A stretch of 64,000 bases of DNA from JALHMQ01 sp020248785. Its GTDB lineage: Bacteria; Pseudomonadota; Gammaproteobacteria; Burkholderiales; Burkholderiaceae_F. The number at the start of each line of letters is the position of its first letter. Within the stretch, counting starts at the first letter, position 1. The translations under genes and the position numbers were made by a program. The notes below the pieces were generated by a model, which saw only the letters and a program-made list of their open reading frames with translations, was not told where the DNA came from and made no database searches. Shown one piece after another: positions 20,706 through 28,665 of this stretch. The DNA lies in contig JBKDNL010000028.1 in NCBI GenBank assembly GCA_046343415.1, forward strand, positions 10,949 to 74,948, given 5' to 3'.

Positions 20706-21530
20706 ATGCAGACCACAGACCCCTACACCCCACCCCTCGATGAGGGCTCGAAACAGCTCGCCCAAGGCGTAATTCTGCATAAAGGTGGCGACCTGTCCCT
20801 GCAATTCAGCTACCGTCGCCGGCTCACGCCGTGGGAGCGGCGCCACGTCCTTGATTGGGCGGCTGCCAACGGCCTCGAACCCGCTGAGCTAGTGCGGCGG
20901 ATCAAAGACCCGAAAGGGTGCTGGCCTTCCCGCACGCTGCTAGCCCAGCCGGTCGAGGCCACGATGTACGTACTGGAGCGCGACGGCTACAACGGCGTGC
21001 CGCTAGCTGAGCACCTGCGCTCACTCGGCCTGACCCTGGCCGGCTTGCGCTACCGGGTCACCAAGCACTTCCGCCCGTCGCGCGACAAACTCGGCAACGT
21101 GGTTGTGTCGTGGACGCTTGACACTGCGCTAACCGTGCCCGCTAACAAGGAGGGATCAGCCCGGCTAGCGACGGTGGCTGTGCGACCCGAGGCCAAAGAC
21201 GCCCGCATCCGCGCGTTCGCGTTCGACGGCGTTGTGGATACGCTCAAGGGCCACTGCGCGCGCATTGGGCTCAACTACAACACCTGCCTGAGCCGCATCT
21301 ATGGCCGCACGGTCGGCGACGTGTTCTATCCCGGCATGTCAGTGCACGACGCGCTGCGTTACGGGCGCACGCGCCGCCCGCGCTGCGACCGGGGCAAGAA
21401 GCGGGCTAAGTACGTCCGCACGCCCGCGTCCAAGTTCTTCAGCGAGCCGACCAAGAAGGAGCTAGCTGCGCGCGCCAAGAAGGAGGAGGTTGACCGCAAC
21501 CGAGCGCTTGATGTCGCGTGCGGTTCTTAG
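20706..21530 (+). CDS. Plus-strand putative DNA-binding regulator in the control region
   Basis: The start at 20706 has AGGAAAGCC; an upstream ATG at 20676 is less supported. The 274-residue basic protein has at least three helix-turn-helix-like units: LDWAAANGLEPAELVRRIKD, LAEHLRSLGLTLAGLRYRVT and LKGHCARIGLNYNTCLSRIY followed by GRTVGDVF. The last resembles the DNA-binding repeat found beside HNH homing endonucleases. The C-terminal tail is Lys/Arg-rich (KKRAKYVRTP, KKELAARAKKEE). It is the only plus-strand gene in the first 22.7 kb and faces away from the leftward operon, the usual place for a lysogeny regulator. That role is inference. Confidence 0.7.
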   Translation: MQTTDPYTPPLDEGSKQLAQGVILHKGGDLSLQFSYRRRLTPWERRHVLDWAAANGLEPAELVRRIKDPKGCWPSRTLLAQPVEATMYVLERDGYNGVPLAEHLRSLGLTLAGLRYRVTKHFRPSRDKLGNVVVSWTLDTALTVPANKEGSARLATVAVRPEAKDARIRAFAFDGVVDTLKGHCARIGLNYNTCLSRIYGRTVGDVFYPGMSVHDALRYGRTRRPRCDRGKKRAKYVRTPASKFFSEPTKKELAARAKKEEVDRNRALDVACGS

Positions 21531-21559
21531 CACCTATCATCCACGCCGCTAGCCTCGCC

Positions 21560-21588
21560 GGACAAACCCGTGAAGCGCGGGAATGTCC
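21560..21588. repeat. Dispersed GGACAA/TTGTCC hairpin, copy 7
   Basis: GGACAAACCCG (21560-21570) opposes GCGGGAATGTCC (21577-21588). It lies in the 3' region between convergent genes, so this copy is not in a leader. Confidence 0.8.
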
Positions 21589-21654
21589 AGCGGGGCTAGC
21601 GGCGCGAACGGCGCGGCCGACAGTGAGCGCGTACTAACACGCTAACGATGGGCG

Positions 21655-21680
21655 AAAAAAAGCCCCGCACAAGGCGGGGC
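21655..21680 (-). terminator. Rho-independent terminator
   Basis: On the minus strand GCCCCGC (from 21680) and GCGGGGC (to 21662) form a stem with a five-base loop, followed by seven T residues (21661-21655). It lies 17 bases after the stop of the gene at 21697-22470. Confidence 0.9.
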
Positions 21681-21696
21681 AAAGGGGCAAAGCGGG

Positions 21697-22470
21697 TTAG
21701 AGGGTTGCGGCTAGCGCGGCGGCTTTCTTGGGCGTGGCTTTGCGGAGGGCAGCCAGTGCGGCCTTGATCGCCTTCGCGTCATCGGTCGCCAACAGGTCAC
21801 GCAACGCTTCGCGCGCTTCGTTTTTCAGCGCTGAGAGTTCCTCGCGCGCCTTGCCCTTTGCGGCCTTGTCGGCGGCCTCTCGTAACCGCTTGGCGTTGGT
21901 CGCAGCGGTTGCAGCCTCGTCGACCTTGCCGCTAGCAATCAACTCGGCCGCGCGCGCAGTCCATTGCTCGGGCGTGCCATCTGGCAGCGCCCGCGATGCG
22001 GCCTTGCGCTGCGCATCTTGCGCCTGACTGCGCGGAATGTCGCCTTGCAGCCGCGCGGCGCCGAGTGCGTCCTCGGAACGCGCGGCCTTCATTCTGCGCT
22101 CGAAGGCGTCCAGCGATTTATCGGACGGAACAAGCTTTTCAATTGCATCAGCATCACGCACGTTGCCCCGCGCGGCATCATACCCGCGGCGCCATGCGGC
22201 CTGCATCACGCGGAAGCACGCGTAGTCGCCCTTGTTGCCCTCGCGCGCCATGACCGGCGCAAAGAGCGTGGCAAAGGCGAGAAGGGCCGCCTCACCCTCA
22301 TACGCGCTAGCGCCATCCGCGAGCAAAGACGCGGCCACGTTTGGCGCAATGGTGGGCGCAATGGTGGGCTCAATGGTGGGCGAAGGCAGCACGGGAGCCG
22401 GAGCCGGAGCCGCTTTCGGCTTCTTGGCCCTTGGCGCGGCGGCGGTAGCAAGAGCAGTAGCATTAGCCAT
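21697..22470 (-). CDS. Ala/Lys-rich hypothetical protein as a monocistronic unit (257 aa)
   Basis: It has its own promoter (22519-22546) and terminator (21655-21680), unlike other genes here. The N-terminal 45 residues are Ala/Lys/Pro-rich (AAPRAKKPKAAPAPAPVLP, then repeated PTIAP), like a histone-tail-type linker. The rest is helical with AREGNKGDYACFRVMQAAWR and a long Ala/Lys-rich helix at the end (AALRKATPKKAAALAATL). The basic, Ala-rich composition suggests DNA binding. Independent transcription in a prophage suggests expression during lysogeny or as a moron-type gene. No family is recognised. Confidence 0.72.
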   Translation of the reverse strand: MANATALATAAAPRAKKPKAAPAPAPVLPSPTIEPTIAPTIAPNVAASLLADGASAYEGEAALLAFATLFAPVMAREGNKGDYACFRVMQAAWRRGYDAARGNVRDADAIEKLVPSDKSLDAFERRMKAARSEDALGAARLQGDIPRSQAQDAQRKAASRALPDGTPEQWTARAAELIASGKVDEAATAATNAKRLREAADKAAKGKAREELSALKNEAREALRDLLATDDAKAIKAALAALRKATPKKAAALAATL

Positions 22471-22518
22471 GATTAATCCTTGGAGTAAGACGCTAGCGTT
22501 ATTGCTAGCGTGGAACAG

Positions 22519-22546
22519 ATTTTACACTAACAGGCTTACTCGTCAA
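22519..22546 (-). promoter_or_regulatory. Promoter with CTAAC-type operator
   Basis: On the minus strand TTGACG (22541-22546), 16-base spacer, TAAAAT (22519-22524). The spacer contains GTAAG and GTTAG half-sites, as in the promoters at 16091 and 61240. It drives the gene at 21697-22470. Confidence 0.78.
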
Positions 22547-22559
22547 GTTTCTAGACGGC

Positions 22560-22588
22560 GGACAAGTCCGCGCGGCGCGGCGTTGTCC
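22560..22588. repeat. Dispersed GGACAA/TTGTCC hairpin, copy 8
   Basis: GGACAAGTCCGC (22560-22571) opposes GCGGCGTTGTCC (22577-22588). It lies upstream of the promoter at 22519, so it is outside the minus-strand transcript. Confidence 0.8.
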
Positions 22589-22763
22589 GGGCTGGCACGG
22601 ATAGCGGGGCTAGCCCCCACCCCCGGGGCATGGACAAACTCATGCGGCCCCCTGGCCCCCCTTATCTCTGCGCCAAAATGGAAAACCCACTTTTAGACAC
22701 TGTAAAAACTGATACACGGCCCATACCGCTCGAAGCCCCGCTAGCCCCGCAAGCTTCATCGTG

Positions 22764-22775
22764 CTAACATGTAAG
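22764..22775. promoter_or_regulatory. CTAAC-NN-GTAAG site before the late module
   Basis: CTAACATGTAAG, one change from the palindrome, lies about 20 bases upstream of the first late gene (22797). Nearby -35/-10 boxes are weak. The gap 22589-22796 otherwise shows only an imperfect repeat (TTTTAGACACTGTAAAA at about 22690). Confidence 0.4.
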
Positions 22776-22796
22776 CTCATCACTATGGAGCCCATC

Positions 22797-22946
22797 ATGG
22801 AATACGTCATCGCTGCGCTGATCGTCGCTGCCGTCGCCTTCGTGGCGTTCCGCAAGCGCAAGTCGAGCAACCCGTTCGAGGGCAAGGATGTCGTCGACGG
22901 CGGGGCTGACGACCGCGACAACCGCGGCCACAAAGACCTGTTCTAA
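22797..22946 (+). CDS. Small membrane protein at the head of the late module (49 aa)
   Basis: GGAG precedes ATG 22797. It begins MEYVIAALIVAAVAFVAFRK, one transmembrane helix followed by a basic stop-transfer and a hydrophilic tail (GADDRDNRGHKDLF). Role unknown. An in-frame ATG at 22785 is possible. Confidence 0.6.
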   Translation: MEYVIAALIVAAVAFVAFRKRKSSNPFEGKDVVDGGADDRDNRGHKDLF

Positions 22947-22949
22947 CCG

Positions 22950-23300
22950 ATGGGGAGCCCCGACGCTGCAACGCTAGCCAAGCAGCTCAAACAAAAGCTG
23001 CTTGAGGGGGCTCCTCACGTCGCTGAAGACCTTCTGACGCTTGTCCGCCAGTCGGAGAACCCGAAGGACTACATCGACTACCTGCAGCTCACATCCAGGC
23101 TAAACGGCCTGGAGCCGAAGCCCGACCAGAACGCCAACCTGCCCACCTTCAACATCACGTTCCAGATGGGTGCGGTGCAGGCCGAGGTCAGTGCAGAGGT
23201 CATCGAGCACGCCTCTGCAGAGCAGCCGAAGCTAGCGGAGCCAGAAACGCAGGCGCCGGTAGTGGAGCCGTTTGTGCTCGACATCCAACCCATCGACTAG
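22950..23300 (+). CDS. Hypothetical protein upstream of terminase (116 aa)
   Basis: A helical N terminus (TLAKQLKQKLLEGAPHVAED) and SENPKDYIDYLQLTSRLNG are followed by a polar region and an acidic tail ending FVLDIQPID. Its size, helical N terminus and position ahead of the large terminase make it a candidate small terminase subunit, but no helix-turn-helix is clear and other genes intervene. That suggestion is weak. Confidence 0.65.
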   Translation: MGSPDAATLAKQLKQKLLEGAPHVAEDLLTLVRQSENPKDYIDYLQLTSRLNGLEPKPDQNANLPTFNITFQMGAVQAEVSAEVIEHASAEQPKLAEPETQAPVVEPFVLDIQPID

Positions 23301-23308
23301 GACTCACC

Positions 23309-23437
23309 ATGATGCCGTTTCAGCCGAAAGGCAAACCGCCGATGCCCAAAGGCAAAGGCCCCGTCGCCCCCGCCCCCGGAAAGAAAGCCCCTGGCGGCAA
23401 GCCGCCGATGCGCAAAGCCGCCGGCCGCGGCCGGTAA
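23309..23437 (+). CDS. Lys/Pro/Gly-rich basic mini-protein (42 aa)
   Basis: It reads MMPFQPKGKPPMPKGKGPVA and ends RKAAGRGR, with almost no hydrophobic core. Very basic disordered proteins of this size occur among podovirus late genes and may bind DNA or coat the capsid interior. It is short enough to be missed by gene callers. The ribosome site is weak (GGACTCACC). Confidence 0.55.
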   Translation: MMPFQPKGKPPMPKGKGPVAPAPGKKAPGGKPPMRKAAGRGR

Positions 23438-23568
23438 TCAACGAGCACCACAGTACGCCGGGCCTGCTGGACAGGCCGCAAGGTCGAAGGTGTGATCCGG
23501 GCAACCGGGGACTGGCCCGCAAGGGCTGCCTGACAGCCGGCGTGCTGCCTAGAGTTAGCAGGTAAGCC

Positions 23569-23985
23569 ATGCTTGCGATCCGTGAAGTCGACCCGCTCAA
23601 GTTCGGCGCCGTGCTGGAGTCCATGCACGCGGCCTGTTTTCCCGAAGACCAGATGCCCGACTTCAAGCGGGGCTGGTGGTGGGTCGGGTTCGAGCGCGGG
23701 GAGCCCGCCGCGTTTTGCGGAATGCGCCACGTCGAGTCCTGGGATCGCACGGCATACCTGAAACGTGCAGGGGTGCTGCGCGCGTACCGGGGCAGGGGTT
23801 ACCAGCGGCGGCTAATCCGCGTGCGCCTGCAGAAGGCCAGAGCCCTCGGGTACGAGCGCGTCGTTACCGACACCACCGACAACCCCGCTAGCGCCAACAA
23901 CCTCATGGAGTGCGGATTCCGGCTGTACACGCCGCATCAGCCGTGGGGGTATCGCCGCACTTTGTATTGGATTCGGACGCTATGA
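23569..23985 (+). CDS. GNAT-family acetyltransferase
   Basis: The protein has 138 residues. Motif A is RAYRGRGYQRRLIRVRLQKA (acetyl-CoA pyrophosphate loop RGRGY), preceded by strand GVL and followed by YERVVTDTTDNPASANNLME, the typical motif B pair with Asn. The N-terminal IREVDPLKFGAVLESMHAAC is the usual GNAT opening. The substrate is unknown. It is coupled by ATGA to the exonuclease and terminase genes, suggesting modification of a virion or host protein. Confidence 0.85.
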   Translation: MLAIREVDPLKFGAVLESMHAACFPEDQMPDFKRGWWWVGFERGEPAAFCGMRHVESWDRTAYLKRAGVLRAYRGRGYQRRLIRVRLQKARALGYERVVTDTTDNPASANNLMECGFRLYTPHQPWGYRRTLYWIRTL

Positions 23986-24740
23986 AAATTCTTCTGCTGG
24001 ACATCGAAACGGCGCCCAACGTAGCGCATGTTTGGAGTTTGTGGCGTCAAACAGTGAGTCTAAGTCAGCTCATCGACGCGAGCTACGTCATGTGTTGGGC
24101 GGCGAAATGGTTTGGTGAGAGCGAGGTAATGTTCGATAGCATGCACCACTCGTCGACGAAGACGATGCTCAAGGGCGTCCACAAGCTGCTCGATGCAGCC
24201 GACGCCGTGATCACTTACAACGGCGATCACTTCGACCTGCCGACCCTGAACAAGGAGTTCTTGCAGGCGCGCACGGCGCCGCCTAGTCCGTACAAGTCAA
24301 TCGACCTGTACCAGACGGCCAAACGACGGTTCCGCTTTCCGAGCGCGAAGCTGGAGTACCTTGCCCGCGCGCTGGGCCTGCCGAAGCAGAAGATCAAGCA
24401 CGCCGGGCACCAGCTCTGGATTGACACGATGGCTGGCGACAAAGCCGCATGGGAGCAGATGCGCGCGTACAACATGGGCGACGTGGAGGTGCTGGAGGAG
24501 GTGTACCTGCGCATGCGTCCGTGGGTGAAGCAGCACCCGAACCTCGCCACGCACCTCGAACCTGGCGTGACCATGTGCATCCACTGCGGCTCGACGCACC
24601 TGCAGCGGCGGGGCTTCTACCGCACCGATGTCAACAAGTACCAGCGCTGGCAGTGCCAGGACTGCGGCACCTGGATGCGCGACGCGGTGAGCGAGTTCGG
24701 GCGCGCGGATCGCGCCTCGATCCTGCGGCGAGTCGCATGA
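23982..24740 (+). CDS. RNase H-like (DEDD) exonuclease with C-terminal zinc ribbon
   Basis: The protein has 252 residues. The N terminus MKILLLDIETAP supplies exo motif I (Asp7, Glu9). AVITYNGDHFDLPTLN is motif II and YNMGDVEVLEEVY is motif III, as in DnaQ-like or Cas4-like phage exonucleases. Residues about 200-235 form a ribbon CIHCGSTHLQRRGFYR...CQDC, like those of IS1-type transposases. Coupled at both ends by ATGA to the GNAT and terminase genes, it may trim DNA ends during packaging or degrade host DNA. Confidence 0.85.
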   Translation: MKILLLDIETAPNVAHVWSLWRQTVSLSQLIDASYVMCWAAKWFGESEVMFDSMHHSSTKTMLKGVHKLLDAADAVITYNGDHFDLPTLNKEFLQARTAPPSPYKSIDLYQTAKRRFRFPSAKLEYLARALGLPKQKIKHAGHQLWIDTMAGDKAAWEQMRAYNMGDVEVLEEVYLRMRPWVKQHPNLATHLEPGVTMCIHCGSTHLQRRGFYRTDVNKYQRWQCQDCGTWMRDAVSEFGRADRASILRRVA

Positions 24741-26176
24741 AGCTGAACTTCGTGCCGGGGCCGGTGGGGGCCGCGTTCCTCCAGTCCCGCGCGTACATCA
24801 AGCTCATCATGGGGCCGGTGGGTGGCGGCAAGTCGACCGACGCCCTGATGGACTTGCTCCAGCGCAGCGTGCGCCAGCAGGCGTTCAACGGCGTGCGGCG
24901 GACAAAGCATGGCATCCTGCGCAACACGATGCAGCAGTTGAAGTCGACGGTGAAGCCGCTGATCGACCACTGGTTCTGCACGATGACCAACAACACGATG
25001 GGCGCGTGGAAGCTCACGGACAACACGTTCGAGATGCGCTTTCGCCTGCCGGACGGCACCATCGTGCATTCGGACTTCATTCTCCTGGCGGCCGACACGC
25101 CGGACGACGTGCGGCGCCTGCTCTCGTTGGAGTTGAGCGATGCGTGGGTGGAGGAGGCGCGTGAGGTCGATTCGGCGGTGTTTGAAGGTCTGCAAGGTCG
25201 TGTGGCGCGCTTTCCTAACCGCGCGTCAGGAGGGGTGACGTACCCCGGGGTGATCTGCTCGACCAACCCGCCGCCGATGGGCACCTACTGGCAGGAAAAG
25301 GCCAGCACTCCGCCGAAGAACATGGAGGTGTTCATCCAGCCGCCCGCGCTGCTGGAGGACGGCACGCTGAACCCCGACGCCGAGAACCTGGACAACCTCG
25401 ACCCGAACTACTACTCCAACCTCGTCGAAGGCAAGACCGAGGACTGGATCAACGTCTACCTGAAGAATCGCTTCGGCTCCGGCGGCTGGGGCGAGCCGAT
25501 CTTTGCCAGCACGTTCCGGCAGAGCTTTCACGTCGCCAAGGAGACGCTGAAGCCCATCTTCAGCTCGATTCACCCGCTGATCGTGGGCATGGACAACGGG
25601 CTGCAGGCGGCGTGCGTGATCGGCCAGCAAGACATGCGGGGCCGCGTGAACCTCCTGGGGGAGTGCTACGTCCCGGAGAAGGAGACGATGGGCGTGGAGA
25701 CGTTCATCGACCGCTACCTCACGCCGTACCTGCTCGCCAAGTTCCCGGTCAAGCCCGAGCACATTCTGTTCGTCCTCGACCCGGCGTGCTGGCAGCGGTC
25801 GCAGGTCAACGAAGTGACCATCGCGCAGGCGGTGGCCGCGCGCAAGTACAACGTCCGCCGGGCGGCGACCAACGACCCGGAGCGCCGCATCGCGGCCGTG
25901 GAGGGGCTGTTGCAGCGGGCCATCGACGGCGGGCCGGGCCTGCTGATCAGCCCGGAGTGCAAGCACCTCATCAACGCCCTGGACTGGGGCTACCGCAACA
26001 AGAGGCAAAAGGACGGCAGCATCGTGGCGACGCCGGAGAAGAACCACTTCAGCCACATTGCCGACGCCGCCCAGTATTTTTCGCTGCACTACAACACGAT
26101 CATGCACCCCGCCGCTGGGCAGCTCATCCCCCAGGCGCACACGATTGAGCCGGTGGCCTTCCGCTACATCGTCTAA
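24737..26176 (+). CDS. terL: Terminase large subunit
   Basis: The protein has 479 residues. The ATPase part has Walker A GPVGGGKST (about 28-36) and a Walker B-type segment LSDAWVEEAREV (about 136-147). The nuclease part has acidic residues in VGMDNGLQAACVIG (about 286) and ILFVLDPACWQ (about 348), consistent with the RNase H fold of terminase nucleases. It cuts and packages phage DNA into the prohead through the portal. Its start overlaps the exonuclease stop. The stop TAA lies in the CTAAC box of the palindrome at 26173-26184. Confidence 0.93.
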   Translation: MKLNFVPGPVGAAFLQSRAYIKLIMGPVGGGKSTDALMDLLQRSVRQQAFNGVRRTKHGILRNTMQQLKSTVKPLIDHWFCTMTNNTMGAWKLTDNTFEMRFRLPDGTIVHSDFILLAADTPDDVRRLLSLELSDAWVEEAREVDSAVFEGLQGRVARFPNRASGGVTYPGVICSTNPPPMGTYWQEKASTPPKNMEVFIQPPALLEDGTLNPDAENLDNLDPNYYSNLVEGKTEDWINVYLKNRFGSGGWGEPIFASTFRQSFHVAKETLKPIFSSIHPLIVGMDNGLQAACVIGQQDMRGRVNLLGECYVPEKETMGVETFIDRYLTPYLLAKFPVKPEHILFVLDPACWQRSQVNEVTIAQAVAARKYNVRRAATNDPERRIAAVEGLLQRAIDGGPGLLISPECKHLINALDWGYRNKRQKDGSIVATPEKNHFSHIADAAQYFSLHYNTIMHPAAGQLIPQAHTIEPVAFRYIV

Positions 26177-26184
26177 CGTGTTAG
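26173..26184. promoter_or_regulatory. CTAAC-GT-GTTAG palindrome between terminase and portal
   Basis: This is the exact 12-base sequence that lies between promoter boxes at 61240-61268. A TATGTG follows two bases later at -10 spacing, but the -35 side is weak. It also contains the terL stop codon. Confidence 0.5.
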
Positions 26185-26222
26185 AGTATGTGAGCCCCCG
26201 CTAACCTAGCCCCCGTGCACTC

Positions 26223-28367
26223 ATGATCCAACTCGGCCTGTCTGCGCAAACCGCCGCTCCCGCGGCGCCCGGCGTGCCTGCGGCGCCGATCCCCGCCCCG
26301 GTCAACGTCGGCGGCTTCCTGCCGATGGCGTCCGCCGCGGCGGTGCTAGATCAGCAGAAAAAGGAAGCCGAGGCCAAGTTTCAGGCCGAGCAAGGCCAGC
26401 CGCAGATCGTTGGCTTGGCAAACCACGTCCGCAAGTTCTTCGAGACGGCGCGGCAGGCCCGCGAAACGGTCGAGCGCGGCATGCTGGAGGCGACGTACGC
26501 CCGGCGCGGCGAGTACACGGCGGCGCAGCTCGCCGACATCAGCGCCAACGGGCAGGTGCCCATCTACATGATGCTGTTCAGCATGAAGTGCCGGCAGGCC
26601 GAAAGCTTGCTGCGCGACGTGTTGATCGGCGCCGGCAGCGAAAAACCGTGGACGGCGCGGCCGTCGGCGAAGCCCGACCTGCCGCTGAACGTGGTGGCCG
26701 AAATTATGCAGGGCGTGGCCTCCGAGGTGCAGCAAGCGCAGATGCTGGGCTTGATGCCCACCATCGAGATGATCAAGCAGCGCCTCCGCGACGCCCGCGA
26801 GCAGGCCGAAGCGCAGATCATGGAAGAAGCCCGTGCCCGCGCCGAGCGCATGGAAACGAAGATGGAAGACCAGCTCCAGGAAGGCGACTTCCTAGAGGCG
26901 CTCGACCAGTTCATCACCGACCTGCCGCAGTTCAAGGCGGCGTTTATCAAGGGGCCGGAGCTGCGCCAGCGGCGCGTGCTCAAGTACAACGACGCCGGCA
27001 AGCTGGAGCCGGCGACTGAAATCAAGCTGGAGTGGGACCGGGTCGACCCGTTCAACGTGTACCCGGCGCCCTGGGCGCGCGATCTGCAGACCGCGCCGTT
27101 CGTCGAGCGCTACAAGCTTACCCGCAGCGACCTGAACGCCCTGATGGGCACGCCGGGCTTCAGCGACGAGGCCATCCGCAAGACGCTGACTGAGTACGAC
27201 TCGGGCATGACCGGCCTGTGGCTGACCATCGACCAGCAAAAAGCCAGCGCCCTCGGCCAAGACCAGCTCAGCGCCACGACCAACACGGGCGAGATCAACG
27301 CGTTCCGCTACTGGGGCTCGATCAGCGGCCAGATGCTCCGCGAGTGGGGCATGAAGCCCGAGCAGGTGCCCGACGAGGCCAAGGAGTACGAGTGCGAGTG
27401 CTGGCTGGTCGGCACCACGATCATCAAGGCGGTGCTCAACCCCGACCCGCTGGGCCGCCGGCCGTACTACACCACCAGCTACGAGCGCATCCCCGGCACG
27501 CTGTGGGGCAACTCGATGTACGACCTGATGCGCGACTGCCAGATGATGTGCAACGCCGCGGCGCGCGCCCTGGCGCAGAACATGGCGATTGCCTCTGGCC
27601 CGCAGGTGGTCGTCTACAGCGACCGTGTGCCCAGCGGCCAGCAGGTCACGCAGATGTACCCGTGGAAAATCTGGCAGGCCACGAGCGACCCGATGGGCGG
27701 CACGGCCAAGCCGGTCGACTTCTTCCAGCCCGCGAGCAACGCTCAAGAGCTGATGAACATTTACGAGCGGTTCAGCATTCTGGCCGACGAATACACCGGC
27801 ATCCCGCGCTACATGACGGGCACCGAGGGCACGCCGGGCGCCGGGCGCACCGCGTCGGGCCTGTCCATGATGATCGGCAACGCGAGCAAGGTCATCAAGG
27901 CGGTGGTCGGCGGCATCGACACGTACATCCTGAAGCCCCTGCTGGAGCGCCTGTTCCAGTACAACATGCTCAAGGGCGACGACCCCGAGTCGTACGGCGA
28001 CGTAAACATCGTCGTGCGGGGCGCGCTGTCGCTCACAGCCAAAGAGTCGGCGATGGTTCGCCGCAACGAGTTCCTGCAGATCACTGCCAACCCCATCGAC
28101 ATGCAGATCATCGGCATGGAAGGTCGCGCGGAAGTGCTGCGGGAAACGGCCAAGTTGCTCGACATGAACACCGACAAAGTCGTGCCGCCGGTCAGCGTCA
28201 TCAAACAGCGCATGGCCCAACAGCAAATGGCGGCGATGGCCCAGGCGCAAGCCCAGGGTGGCGACAAAAATGAGTCCGGCAAGGGCGGGGCGAACAACGC
28301 CGAGCAGTCCGGCGGCGGCAAGCAGCTCATGGACGGGGCACCCGCCACCGACAACTTCGCAAGTTAG
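26223..28367 (+). CDS. Portal protein (podovirus type)
   Basis: This 714-residue protein lies immediately after the large terminase. A flexible Ala/Pro N terminus, a long helical stem region (about 170-240, RLRDAREQAEAQIMEEARAR), a central beta-rich region (WDRVDPFNVYPAPWARDLQT) and a Gln/Ala-rich C-terminal barrel-like helix (QRMAQQQMAAMAQAQ) match portals of short-tailed phages. DEYTGIPRYMTGT and GRTASGLSMMIGNASK are conserved portal blocks. It forms the dodecameric DNA entry channel. Confidence 0.9.
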   Translation: MIQLGLSAQTAAPAAPGVPAAPIPAPVNVGGFLPMASAAAVLDQQKKEAEAKFQAEQGQPQIVGLANHVRKFFETARQARETVERGMLEATYARRGEYTAAQLADISANGQVPIYMMLFSMKCRQAESLLRDVLIGAGSEKPWTARPSAKPDLPLNVVAEIMQGVASEVQQAQMLGLMPTIEMIKQRLRDAREQAEAQIMEEARARAERMETKMEDQLQEGDFLEALDQFITDLPQFKAAFIKGPELRQRRVLKYNDAGKLEPATEIKLEWDRVDPFNVYPAPWARDLQTAPFVERYKLTRSDLNALMGTPGFSDEAIRKTLTEYDSGMTGLWLTIDQQKASALGQDQLSATTNTGEINAFRYWGSISGQMLREWGMKPEQVPDEAKEYECECWLVGTTIIKAVLNPDPLGRRPYYTTSYERIPGTLWGNSMYDLMRDCQMMCNAAARALAQNMAIASGPQVVVYSDRVPSGQQVTQMYPWKIWQATSDPMGGTAKPVDFFQPASNAQELMNIYERFSILADEYTGIPRYMTGTEGTPGAGRTASGLSMMIGNASKVIKAVVGGIDTYILKPLLERLFQYNMLKGDDPESYGDVNIVVRGALSLTAKESAMVRRNEFLQITANPIDMQIIGMEGRAEVLRETAKLLDMNTDKVVPPVSVIKQRMAQQQMAAMAQAQAQGGDKNESGKGGANNAEQSGGGKQLMDGAPATDNFAS

Positions 28368-28374
28368 TGCTTAC

Positions 28375-28396
28375 TTGACAGATAACAGGCTTACAT
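28375..28396 (+). promoter_or_regulatory. TTGACA box with CTAAC-type half-sites
   Basis: A perfect -35 TTGACA (28375-28380) is followed by ATAACAGGCTTAC, matching the half-site arrangement of the promoter at 22519. The expected -10 position (TCAGAC) is poor, so promoter activity is doubtful; it may be only a binding site. Confidence 0.35.
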
Positions 28397-28601
28397 GTCA
28401 GACTCTGCGCAACGAGACTTAGAGCTGTTCAAACGGCTGTCGGTCACCGAACCGCACTTGCGTGCTTTCCTCACGCGACTGTTTGAACAGGAACTCAAAA
28501 TTCTGCTCGTCAACCCTGTCGACACGACATTGCACGTCGCCCAAGGAAAAGGGCAGGCGTACAAGAGGCTGATCGACATGTTAGACGGCAAGACGGTTTA
28601 A
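28395..28601 (+). CDS. Small hypothetical protein between portal and scaffold (68 aa)
   Basis: The protein is helical, with LELFKRLSVTEPHLRAFLTR and LHVAQGKGQAYKRLIDMLDG. Short proteins with the closing QGKGQAYKRLIDML-type helix are common between portal and scaffold genes of podovirus-like prophages. Function unknown. Confidence 0.7.
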   Translation: MSDSAQRDLELFKRLSVTEPHLRAFLTRLFEQELKILLVNPVDTTLHVAQGKGQAYKRLIDMLDGKTV

Positions 28602-28665
28602 CCCGTCGCGGGGGCGACCCCCCGCATCCACCACCAACAAGCCGCCAGTCGGCCTTGGAGAAGCA

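Noticed and set aside
28608..28625. GCGGGGG/CCCCCCGC hairpin after the 68-aa gene as a terminator
   Set aside because: No T tract follows and transcription must continue into scaffold and capsid genes.
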